Shown here: positions 1-5,503 of the stretch, in pieces
Layout: the number at the start of each line of letters is the position of its first letter
Numbering within the stretch: position 1 is the first letter of the stretch
From: Limisphaerales bacterium
GTDB taxonomy: Bacteria; Verrucomicrobiota; Verrucomicrobiae; Limisphaerales; UBA11358
Length of the DNA: 6,028 nt
Direction of reading: 5' to 3'
Assembly (NCBI GenBank): GCA_003152145.1
Contig: PLZL01000211.1
Coordinates: forward strand, 550 to 6,577
Made by a program: the position numbers and the translations under genes
Notes under the pieces: model-generated
What the model saw: only the letters and a program-made list of their open reading frames with translations
What the model was told of the DNA's origin: nothing
The model's database searches: none

Positions 1-343
1 TGCCAATTTCGGATTTCAGATCTCGGATTTCAGATCTCGGATTTCTGTTTTCTTTTTTCTGCTTTCGGTTTGCGGAGCCCAGCGCTGCCAGGCCATCGCC
101 CAAAGTGACACCTTGATAACCGTTGTCCTTCAGCCATTGCATCTGCTCACGGAATCGTCGGTGACCGGTGCAAACACGGTAATAGGGGCGAATGCCGGGC
201 TCCGGGTCGTCGGAAATGCTGTGATACATCAGGATGGGCAGAGATGTGACGAGTGGCGACCCGCCGTCGCTTCGGTTTGGCGCGGTAAAGGCCTGCCGTA
301 AGGGGCGGACCAGATTCAAGGTGATGAAACGGTCGAGGCGCAT
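1..343 (-). CDS. Polysaccharide deacetylase (NodB-type), N-terminal part, cut by window edge
   Basis: The frame opens with ATG at 343-341 and runs without a stop off the left edge (114 residues seen). Residues 36-47 read PILMYHSISDDP, followed by PYYRVCTGHRRFREQMQWL and KDNGYQGVTL. This is the usual opening of EPS-locus polysaccharide deacetylases: the LMYHSI beta strand, then a helix and the strand before the metal-binding TFDDG motif. TFDDG itself lies beyond the edge, so catalytic competence cannot be judged. Such enzymes remove N- or O-acetyl groups from a surface glycan, usually in the envelope. From about residue 91 the protein is encoded by a heptamer array and becomes basic low-complexity sequence (NRKQKKENRNPRSEIRDLKS), probably an insertion in a loop. 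No Shine-Dalgarno is seen; the 50 bases before the ATG are themselves heptamer repeats. The frame is open upstream to a TGA at 401-403 but offers no better start. It lies about 200 bases after the deacetylase-glycosyltransferase fusion gene, in the same direction. Family call is firm; exact substrate unknown. Confidence 0.85.
   Translation of the reverse strand, partial: MRLDRFITLNLVRPLRQAFTAPNRSDGGSPLVTSLPILMYHSISDDPEPGIRPYYRVCTGHRRFREQMQWLKDNGYQGVTLGDGLAALGSANRKQKKENRNPRSEIRDLKSEIG
4..73. repeat. Heptamer array, consensus NNNTTTC, within the partial deacetylase gene
   Basis: Ten consecutive 7-base units can be laid out without a gap: CAATTTC, GGATTTC, AGATCTC, GGATTTC, AGATCTC, GGATTTC, TGTTTTC, TTTTTTC, TGCTTTC, GGTTTGC. 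Nearly all end in TTTC or TCTC. GGATTTC and AGATCTC alternate, making a 14-base higher-order unit. The array is read on the minus strand as residues 91-114 of the deacetylase. It may continue beyond the left edge. Confidence 0.85.
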
Positions 344-345
344 GG

Positions 346-394
346 GGCAAAGGCAGAAAGCAGAAATTTCAAGTTTGAAGTCAGCGGTCAGCGG
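346..394. repeat. Mixed heptamer array directly before the partial deacetylase start
   Basis: Seven adjoining 7-base units on the plus strand: GGCAAAG, GCAGAAA, GCAGAAA, TTTCAAG, TTTGAAG, TCAGCGG, TCAGCGG. The units come in related pairs, and the sequence changes between pairs while the period holds. The array ends 2 bases before the ATG at 343, so it occupies the place where a ribosome binding site and leader would be expected for the minus-strand gene. No AG-rich Shine-Dalgarno is visible on the minus strand. Confidence 0.75.
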
Positions 395-463
395 GCGGCA
401 TCAGTTGGAACGTCTGGGTGAGATTTCCGCGAAACAAAACATTGCGCGTTGAACCCCTGAACC

Positions 464-541
464 GTAGCAGCCGACGTGAGCCGGCTCTTGCAATTTCCGA
501 TTTCCGATTTTTAGAATGAGCCTCGTTACCTTGGCTGCTAC
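464..541. repeat. Long inverted repeat (GTAGCAGCC...GGCTGCTAC) with heptamers in its loop
   Basis: The arms are 464-490 and 515-541. The outer 9 bases are perfectly complementary (GTAGCAGCC with GGCTGCTAC), and a second block pairs GGCTC (483-487) with GAGCC (518-522). By eye, 19 of 27 arm positions match. The loop holds ATTTCCG units. The left arm also contains the 10-base palindrome GAGCCGGCTC (478-487). The element ends 3 bases after the TAA of the fusion gene, so its transcript would form a hairpin just behind that gene. There is no T-run after it, so it is not a standard intrinsic terminator; a small non-autonomous mobile or REP-like element, or an mRNA 3'-end structure, are both possible. 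Confidence 0.7.
493..513. repeat. Short heptamer array ATTTCCG in the loop of the inverted repeat
   Basis: Two exact ATTTCCG units (493-499, 500-506) and a decayed third, ATTTTTA (507-513). The sequence resembles the GGATTTC units of the array at 4-73 (shared ATTTC core). It fills nearly all of the loop between the two inverted arms. Confidence 0.65.
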
Positions 542-544
542 TCT

Positions 545-2854
545 TTAGCGAACGGCCAGCGGCTCCGTCTCGCCAGCGACGTCAACTGCCCGGCCATTCC
601 GGCCGTTGTTATTGTCAGGCGGGGCATCTGGTTTGCCCCCATCCAGGGTGAGGGGCCGGTTTTCAATCAAAGCGTCCACGAGTTCCAGGTAAGCAGCCTG
701 GCGACGCTGCCAACTGTTTTGATCGGCGCATTCCAGACCATTGGCAATCATGCGCCGGCGGAGTTCATTGTCCTGGAGAACTTCGACGATGGCTTCGGCC
801 AGCGCGTCCGGGTTTCCCGATTCAAAAAAGCGGACGATGGAATCATTGAAATAAAAGCGGTCAATCTTCGTGCTGGACACCACCACCGGCACGCCCAGGG
901 ACATGAATTCCATGATCTTGGTGCTGTAAGCCTCGTTGCCGAACGAATCCGCGCGCTTGGGCACAATACCCAAGTCTGCTTGTGACATCACCTCTGCAAT
1001 TTCGGACACAGGCCGGGGATCAAAGAAGCGCACCTTGTCCGTCAGGCCAAGGTCGCGTGTCAACGCCACCAATTCATCTTTCATGTTTCCATCGCCATAG
1101 ATGTGGAACTCGGCGGCGGTGATTTTTTTCAACACCAAAGGCATGGCCCGGATGGCGATGTCCAGTCCCTGATGCCATTGCAGTCCGCCCGGGAACATGA
1201 TGATGCGTTTGTTCCCATTTGCGGCATGAGGCCGGCGGTAAAAGAGCCGCTGGTTGACATGGTTGATGAACACGGAACATTTTTGTTCCGGCGCGGAGCG
1301 GGAAACGAAGGGTTTGAACCAAAGATGATTGGAGATGATGACGTGATCGGCAAACCGGGCGGAAGCGTGCTCAATCTTTTTGAGAGCCCTTATTCCGAAA
1401 GCGCCTTCCCCCCTGTGGAACTTGCTGGCGTAAAATTCCGGCATGATGTCGTGAACATCGAGAATGACTTTCGCCCCGGTGAGCTTGGGGAACCAGGCGG
1501 CAAAGACCAGAAAGTCGGGCATGTTATGCACATGAATCAAATCGTAACGATGGCGGAAATGCCGCCACGCCAGCCGCACGGTGGCGACGGCCCCAAACCA
1601 AAGGATCGGCAAAAGATACTCTCCCTGATGCCTTTGATTCTTGGTGTATCTTCCCCGAACGCGATACAATTGCACCGAGCCGACCTTTTCGGCGGCCGGG
1701 TCGGAGGGGTTTTGCTTCAGGGAGATCACTTCGACGGTGTCGCCCCGTCCGGCCAGAGCTTCGGCGTAACGGATGACCCGGTTGTCCCGCCGATAGACAG
1801 AATAAACAATCATGCCGATGCGGCGGCGGGAAACCACCGGTTTATCGGGACGGAATCCCGAGCAGAATGCCGCTGCTTCGCGCGGCAACGGCTGCCAATA
1901 AACGCCGGCATAAAGTTTCCTGATGTTTTCCAGCAGTTCAACGTAGAGCGCCACCGGGTATTTGCGGGGCGAGGCCGGCTCGTCGGGGAAGCGGAGGTAA
2001 TCCGGATGGACGTTGACGAGCGCCATGCCGCCACGCCGGGCAATCCAATCCAGTTTCCGAAGCCAGATTTCCGGCGTTGGCTCGCGCATCACCAGGAAGA
2101 GGGTGGAGTCTTGCGCCAAGGTGTAGGGCAATTCGATGTAGCCGGGCCCCGACGCACCAGAAGGCGGAGGATGGAGGGTGGAGGACGGAGAATGGAGATG
2201 GCTCCTGACTTCTGACTTCTGACTTCTGACTTCCGGCTTCTGTGCGTCTGGTGCCGCGACCCAGAAGGGGAAGATGGTGCCGGTGCCATCGGGCTGGGGT
2301 TCAAAAGGATCAGTGTCGAACGTGGAGGCGTCGTATTGGATGTTCAGGTCCTGAAGCCAGTCCATTTCGCGAAGCATGAAACCAGAGCGAAATCCGGCCG
2401 CCCCCCACTCCTTCAAATAGTGGTTGATCTCTTTGGCGTTGTTGGAAAAATCCCGACGCGTCTGATAGAGCTTGCCGTCGTGGTGGAGGTCATGCACGCC
2501 CACCTCGAAGCCATTTTGCGCCAGTTCCTCACGCAACTCGCGGGAAACCGCGTAGTCGCCTTCGGGAATAAAATTGAAGGCAGAATGGAAACCGAGTTCC
2601 TTTTCCAGTTGCATCAATCGCCGGCATTTGGCCAGGCCTTCCGGCCCTTCGACGTCGTGGGTGAGGACGAGTGCGAACTTTTTTCCGTCCGGCCAGCCGG
2701 GCCAGCTGGCGGGCGGATTTCCCGCAGCTTCATTGATGGGCCAGACATCCTGGCAGGCCTTGAGCTTCCTTTGTGCCATAATCCGGCGCAATGCCATCCG
2801 GAAACTCCAAGGCAGGTAGGGCTTGAGGCTATAATACAGGCGATTGGCGGGCAT
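545..2854 (-). CDS. Polysaccharide deacetylase fused to GT4 glycosyltransferase
   Basis: One uninterrupted frame encodes two enzymes. Residue numbers here count from the in-frame TTG at 2866; the ATG at 2854 (residue 5) is the more likely start, giving 769 residues. Neither start has a clear Shine-Dalgarno. Residues about 60-300 are a NodB-type deacetylase: LTHDVEG at 68-74 (D71, with E73 where relatives often have THDVD), metal-site histidines H125 and H129 in VHDLHHD, GFRSGF at 158-163, and LVNVHPDY with H287. Residues about 350-735 are a GT-B fold GT4 glycosyltransferase: MIVYSVYRRDNRVIRYAEAL at the N-lobe, DLIHVHN at 442-448, FPGGLQWHQGLDIAI opening the C-lobe, and the donor-binding E-x7-E pair E645/E653 before MSLGVPVVVS. 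Inferred role: add a sugar to an EPS intermediate and deacetylate that glycan. No signal peptide is seen, so it is probably cytosolic or peripheral. Residues 207-239 come from repeat DNA inside the deacetylase domain. The last 35 residues are a low-complexity tail. Confidence 0.9.
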   Translation of the reverse strand: MPANRLYYSLKPYLPWSFRMALRRIMAQRKLKACQDVWPINEAAGNPPASWPGWPDGKKFALVLTHDVEGPEGLAKCRRLMQLEKELGFHSAFNFIPEGDYAVSRELREELAQNGFEVGVHDLHHDGKLYQTRRDFSNNAKEINHYLKEWGAAGFRSGFMLREMDWLQDLNIQYDASTFDTDPFEPQPDGTGTIFPFWVAAPDAQKPEVRSQKSEVRSHLHSPSSTLHPPPSGASGPGYIELPYTLAQDSTLFLVMREPTPEIWLRKLDWIARRGGMALVNVHPDYLRFPDEPASPRKYPVALYVELLENIRKLYAGVYWQPLPREAAAFCSGFRPDKPVVSRRRIGMIVYSVYRRDNRVIRYAEALAGRGDTVEVISLKQNPSDPAAEKVGSVQLYRVRGRYTKNQRHQGEYLLPILWFGAVATVRLAWRHFRHRYDLIHVHNMPDFLVFAAWFPKLTGAKVILDVHDIMPEFYASKFHRGEGAFGIRALKKIEHASARFADHVIISNHLWFKPFVSRSAPEQKCSVFINHVNQRLFYRRPHAANGNKRIIMFPGGLQWHQGLDIAIRAMPLVLKKITAAEFHIYGDGNMKDELVALTRDLGLTDKVRFFDPRPVSEIAEVMSQADLGIVPKRADSFGNEAYSTKIMEFMSLGVPVVVSSTKIDRFYFNDSIVRFFESGNPDALAEAIVEVLQDNELRRRMIANGLECADQNSWQRRQAAYLELVDALIENRPLTLDGGKPDAPPDNNNGRNGRAVDVAGETEPLAVR
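2151..2248. repeat. In-frame insert: two heptamer arrays between inverted ends
   Basis: The plus strand carries five GGAGNNN units (GGAGGAT, GGAGGGT, GGAGGAC, GGAGAAT, GGAGATG; 2166-2200), a 4-base joint GCTC, four exact CTGACTT units (2205-2232) and one variant CCGGCTT (2233-2239). The block is bordered by near-complementary ends: GACGCACCAGAAG (2151-2163) and CTTCTGTGCGTC (2237-2248), which pair with one bulged base. It is translated on the minus strand as residues 207-239 of the deacetylase domain, as KPEVRSQ/KSEVRSH 7-residue repeats and then a Ser/Pro/His-rich piece. It lies between the strand FPFWVAA and the segment GYIELPYTL, probably a surface loop. Confidence 0.8.
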
Positions 2855-2870
2855 GGGACTAATCAATTGC

Positions 2871-2898
2871 GGAGTGCCGAGTGCCGAGTGGGGACTGC
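2871..2898. repeat. Heptamer array CGAGTGC before the fusion gene
   Basis: Four adjoining units on the plus strand: GGAGTGC, CGAGTGC, CGAGTGG, GGACTGC. The preceding CAATTGC (2864-2870) may be a decayed fifth. The array sits 16 bases upstream of the ATG at 2854, in the 5' leader of the minus-strand fusion gene. Confidence 0.7.
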
Positions 2899-2925
2899 AA
2901 ATGGCGCGGATTCAAAATGTCAACT

Positions 2926-2961
2926 CGCCACAAAGAGGCGCAAGAAGCGCAAAATCAAAGA
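2926..2961. repeat. Degenerate short repeat CRCAARAAG type
   Basis: The plus strand shows CACAAAGAGG (2929-2938), then CGCAAGAAG and CGCAAAATC, a loose 9-10 base period of CRCAA-R-rich units. It differs from the 7-base arrays in period and composition but sits in the same intergenic region. Similar CACAAAGAGGC strings occur dispersed in many environmental bacterial genomes; whether this copy belongs to such a family needs a genome-wide search. Confidence 0.45.
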
Positions 2962-3008
2962 TTGCGGAAGTGTCCAGCAACGTTATTTTCTTCATCTGCC
3001 AAGTGAAG

Positions 3009-3045
3009 CAAAATGCCGGCTCGAAATGGCGAACGGAGCCAGCAT
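3009..3045 (-). terminator. Possible intrinsic terminator downstream of the Wzz-like gene
   Basis: Read on the minus strand, ATGCTGGCTC (3045-3036) pairs with GAGCCGGCAT (3022-3013) as a 10-base stem with one G-U pair and a 13-base loop, and is followed by TTTTGC. That is the form of a weak Rho-independent terminator, though the T-run is short. It lies about 170 bases after the Wzz-like stop. Further complementary pieces (CCAAG at 2999-3003 with CTTGG at 3062-3066; GCAAAA at 3008-3013 with TTTTGC at 3054-3059) suggest it may instead be the core of a larger palindromic repeat. Confidence 0.4.
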
Positions 3046-3212
3046 CTAGCGCGTTTTGCGCCTTGGAGTGATTGCCTGTGTGTGCTTCTCAATTGGTTGC
3101 CGTTGAATGATTCTTGCGGAAATTCGACGCGAGGCGCATCGAAGGACACCCGCCTGCGTGGCCAAAGCAATTTCGGCGCGGCAATCGCCCGGGGCGGGCG
3201 CGCTCCCCGAAT

Positions 3213-5450
3213 TCATTTATCGCTCAAAAATTCCTGGTGCAATCGTTCGGGAACGTATTGCCGGGTTTTGTTGAGCACGGCGCCGACCGTGGCCCCGGAT
3301 TCGGCCAGCCAGGTGTTCGCCTGCTGGACGACCTCGCGACCGGTCTTCTCCGATTCAACGACAAGCAACACCATGTCCATGAATCTGGCGAGGCGCGAGG
3401 TGAGGCTGGTCTGGCTGACGGGCGGCATGTCGAAAATGATGTAATCGTAGTCGCTGGCCTTAAGCCTCGGCACCAGGGCGGCGAAGCGTTTCGGCAGGAT
3501 GCGCGGAAGCTCGTTGCTGTTGGCATTGCCGTTGACGACATACAGGTTTTCCTGCACCAGGGCGTCTCCCTTGGTTTCAGTCTTCAACGCGGTGTCCAAT
3601 CCGCAGCCGACTTTCCCTTTGTAGAACTGCTGCGCCGCTCCCTGCTCAAGGTTCATGTCCACCAGCAGAACGTTGCCGTCACCCGTTTCCGAAAGCGAGG
3701 CGGCCAGGCCGGCGGCGATGGAGCTCACGCCCGCGCCCCGGCCGGCACTCGTCACGGCCACCAGTTTCGGTTTGTGGGTGAGGTTCTTGACTTCAAAATA
3801 AACGATCAGCCGGTCGCGCAACGCCTCGTAAAACGGCTGCAACGCAGGATTGCGTTCCAAAGAAACCACCTGCAAAGCGCCATTTTTTCCCGGAGCCGGA
3901 TCATCGCCCTTGGCGGGCGCATCAGCTTCGGTGGCGTTTTGCAGTTGCAGTCGCCGCCGTTCCGTGGTTTTGGCCAGACGCGAGTGGCCGTTCCGCCTGA
4001 CATCGGGGATGGAAAGGAAGAGGGGAAGTTTTAATTTTGCCTCAATTTCGACTGGCCGCCTCACGGAACTGTCCAAGAATAATTCGATCAAAAACGCCCA
4101 GGCGAGGCCGGCGAAGATGCCGCCGAAGGCCAACATGGCCAGAGTCTTATTGGTTTTTTTCCAGTCGCGGAACGGCGGCGACGGCTGCTGAACCCACTTT
4201 ATATTGGGGGCCTTGCTGATAGCCAGCGCTTGGTCTATGTGGGAATCCTCCAGCTTGGTGGCCATAGTTAGATAATTATGTTCTTGAATCGCCTTCGTCT
4301 GCTCCAATTGAGCTATCGCCGGCGCCAGATTGTTCAGATTGGTCGCCTGCATCTGGAGATGATCCAATTGTGCATCCCAAATTTGGAGTTTGGCTTGAAG
4401 GGCCGTGACCTGGGCAATTTGTGCCGGCATTGCAGATTGTCCGCCCGACGCCGGTGAAATGGCCCCGATTTGCGGATATTCTTTTTCCAGGTCTTTTTTG
4501 GCCTTCTGCGTGTCGGCAATCTGCCCATCCACCTCCTGAACCAGCGCGTTGCTTCTGGTGAACCCCTGCACTAGAAAATATTGTTTCTTTTTCTGGAGCG
4601 GATCAAGGCGGGCGCAAATGTCGTTGTAGGCCTCAATCTGGTCCGGGGGAACGGTCGCCTGCACGTTGGTGGTTTCCAGTTTTTGGGGCGAGGGGCTGCC
4701 TGCTTGCTTCATCACCGCCTCATACCCGGCCAATTCGGCCTGGGCATCCAAGATGGCGGTCTGAATTCTGGAAATCTGGTTCGCCAAACCCTGGCTTGTG
4801 TCATTAAGGGAAATGATTTTGGCCTTGTTTTTCAGGTTTGCGAGCTGCTGTTCCGTGTCGTTGAGCTGAACACTCAAGGTGGACCCTTCCCGGCTGAAGG
4901 CGTCGTCATATTGCCCCAACGCCAAACGAATTTCGTTATGTCTTTGAAAGTAGTCACTGATGACTTCCTGAAGAACGGGTTGAACAATCCGAGGGTCGGG
5001 GTGTTTGAACGTGAGCACGATGATACTGCCGGCCGCTTGTGCCTCCAAATTGCCCCGGACGAGGCCCGCGGCTGCGATGGCATTGCTGCCGCCGCCGGCC
5101 CCGGCCAGGATATTGGCCGGTCCGATGTTGGTTACGGCCTGTTCCGCCAGGTCCAGGCTGGTCAGAATCTGGATTTCGGCATTGATGACGCCAGCCCCCG
5201 AATCAGGCACGATCACCTTCTGGTCGCTCCCCACCACGGACTGAGACGTGGACTCCGGCACGTATTGGACCAACAACTCCGCCTGGGATTGGTAGGGCGG
5301 GGGATTGCGGAAATAGAAAGCCGCGGCGGCCAGGACGCCCGCCAGGGAAAGGAGGATGATCTTCCACTTGTGGCGAAACACCACGTAGTAGATGTCGCCC
5401 ACGGTCATTCCCGCCGGCGGTTGATGTTGAGTCTGTCTGCTATTATTCAT
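3213..5450 (-). CDS. Wzz-type chain-length determinant with degenerate BY-kinase-like domain
   Basis: 745 residues, ATG at 5450, TGA at 3213-3215. The order is that of single-chain polysaccharide co-polymerases of the Wzc/ExoP type: a cytosolic start with the Wzz motif (VGDIYYVVFRHKW, 17-29), membrane helix 1 (about 30-47), a periplasmic part with predicted coiled coils (about 190-250 and 345-405), a proline-containing QQPSPPF before membrane helix 2 (about 436-458), and a cytosolic P-loop ATPase domain (about 530-735). These proteins control EPS chain length and export with the Wzx/Wzy and outer-membrane partners. Odd points: the Walker A region reads SAGRGAGVSS (568-577), with V575 where lysine is expected; the A' motif is VDMNLE (597-602) instead of DxDxR; Walker B (FDMPP, D674) is intact; the C-terminus (ERLHQEFLSDK) has no tyrosine cluster. 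Tyrosine-kinase activity is therefore doubtful, and a structural or regulatory role is more likely. A 53-base AT-rich spacer separates it from the upstream FemAB-like gene, so co-transcription is plausible. Only a weak GGAC lies before the start. Confidence 0.9.
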   Translation of the reverse strand: MNNSRQTQHQPPAGMTVGDIYYVVFRHKWKIILLSLAGVLAAAAFYFRNPPPYQSQAELLVQYVPESTSQSVVGSDQKVIVPDSGAGVINAEIQILTSLDLAEQAVTNIGPANILAGAGGGSNAIAAAGLVRGNLEAQAAGSIIVLTFKHPDPRIVQPVLQEVISDYFQRHNEIRLALGQYDDAFSREGSTLSVQLNDTEQQLANLKNKAKIISLNDTSQGLANQISRIQTAILDAQAELAGYEAVMKQAGSPSPQKLETTNVQATVPPDQIEAYNDICARLDPLQKKKQYFLVQGFTRSNALVQEVDGQIADTQKAKKDLEKEYPQIGAISPASGGQSAMPAQIAQVTALQAKLQIWDAQLDHLQMQATNLNNLAPAIAQLEQTKAIQEHNYLTMATKLEDSHIDQALAISKAPNIKWVQQPSPPFRDWKKTNKTLAMLAFGGIFAGLAWAFLIELFLDSSVRRPVEIEAKLKLPLFLSIPDVRRNGHSRLAKTTERRRLQLQNATEADAPAKGDDPAPGKNGALQVVSLERNPALQPFYEALRDRLIVYFEVKNLTHKPKLVAVTSAGRGAGVSSIAAGLAASLSETGDGNVLLVDMNLEQGAAQQFYKGKVGCGLDTALKTETKGDALVQENLYVVNGNANSNELPRILPKRFAALVPRLKASDYDYIIFDMPPVSQTSLTSRLARFMDMVLLVVESEKTGREVVQQANTWLAESGATVGAVLNKTRQYVPERLHQEFLSDK

Positions 5451-5503
5451 GTTTGTCCAAATTTAATTGTCCCGCAAAAAATGCAAAAAATCACTTTATA
5501 TTT

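Larger units (their letters stand above)
2867..3212. other. Intergenic region rich in repeats, no supported gene
   Basis: This 346-base gap separates the Wzz-like gene from the deacetylase-GT4 gene. It holds the CGAGTGC heptamer array (2871-2898), a CACAAAGAGG-type repeat (2926-2961) and a hairpin that could end transcription (3009-3045). The part 3070-3212 shows no convincing promoter boxes or conserved motif by eye. A 71-codon minus-strand frame across 2955-3170 looks random, with no recognisable protein features. If the hairpin terminates transcription, a promoter for the fusion gene should lie between it and 2866, where I cannot identify one. Confidence 0.5.

Noticed and set aside
1..73. 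Possible CRISPR array
   Set aside because: Units are 7 bases and contiguous; there are no 20-40 base repeats with unique spacers.
1103..2215. Long plus-strand open frame (370 codons) opposite the fusion gene
   Set aside because: It mirrors the minus-strand gene, has no recognisable domain, and arises from GC-rich codon use on the opposite strand.
2336..3049. Plus-strand open frame (237 codons) running from the fusion gene into the intergenic repeats
   Set aside because: Most of it is antisense to the deacetylase domain; its end runs through repeat DNA and has no family resemblance.
2955..3170. Small minus-strand frame (71 codons) in the intergenic region
   Set aside because: No recognisable motif, no ribosome binding site, and it spans the palindrome.
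3180..3210. GC-rich self-complementary stretch right after the Wzz-like stop as a terminator
   Set aside because: Several short alternative pairings exist and no T-run follows on the minus strand.
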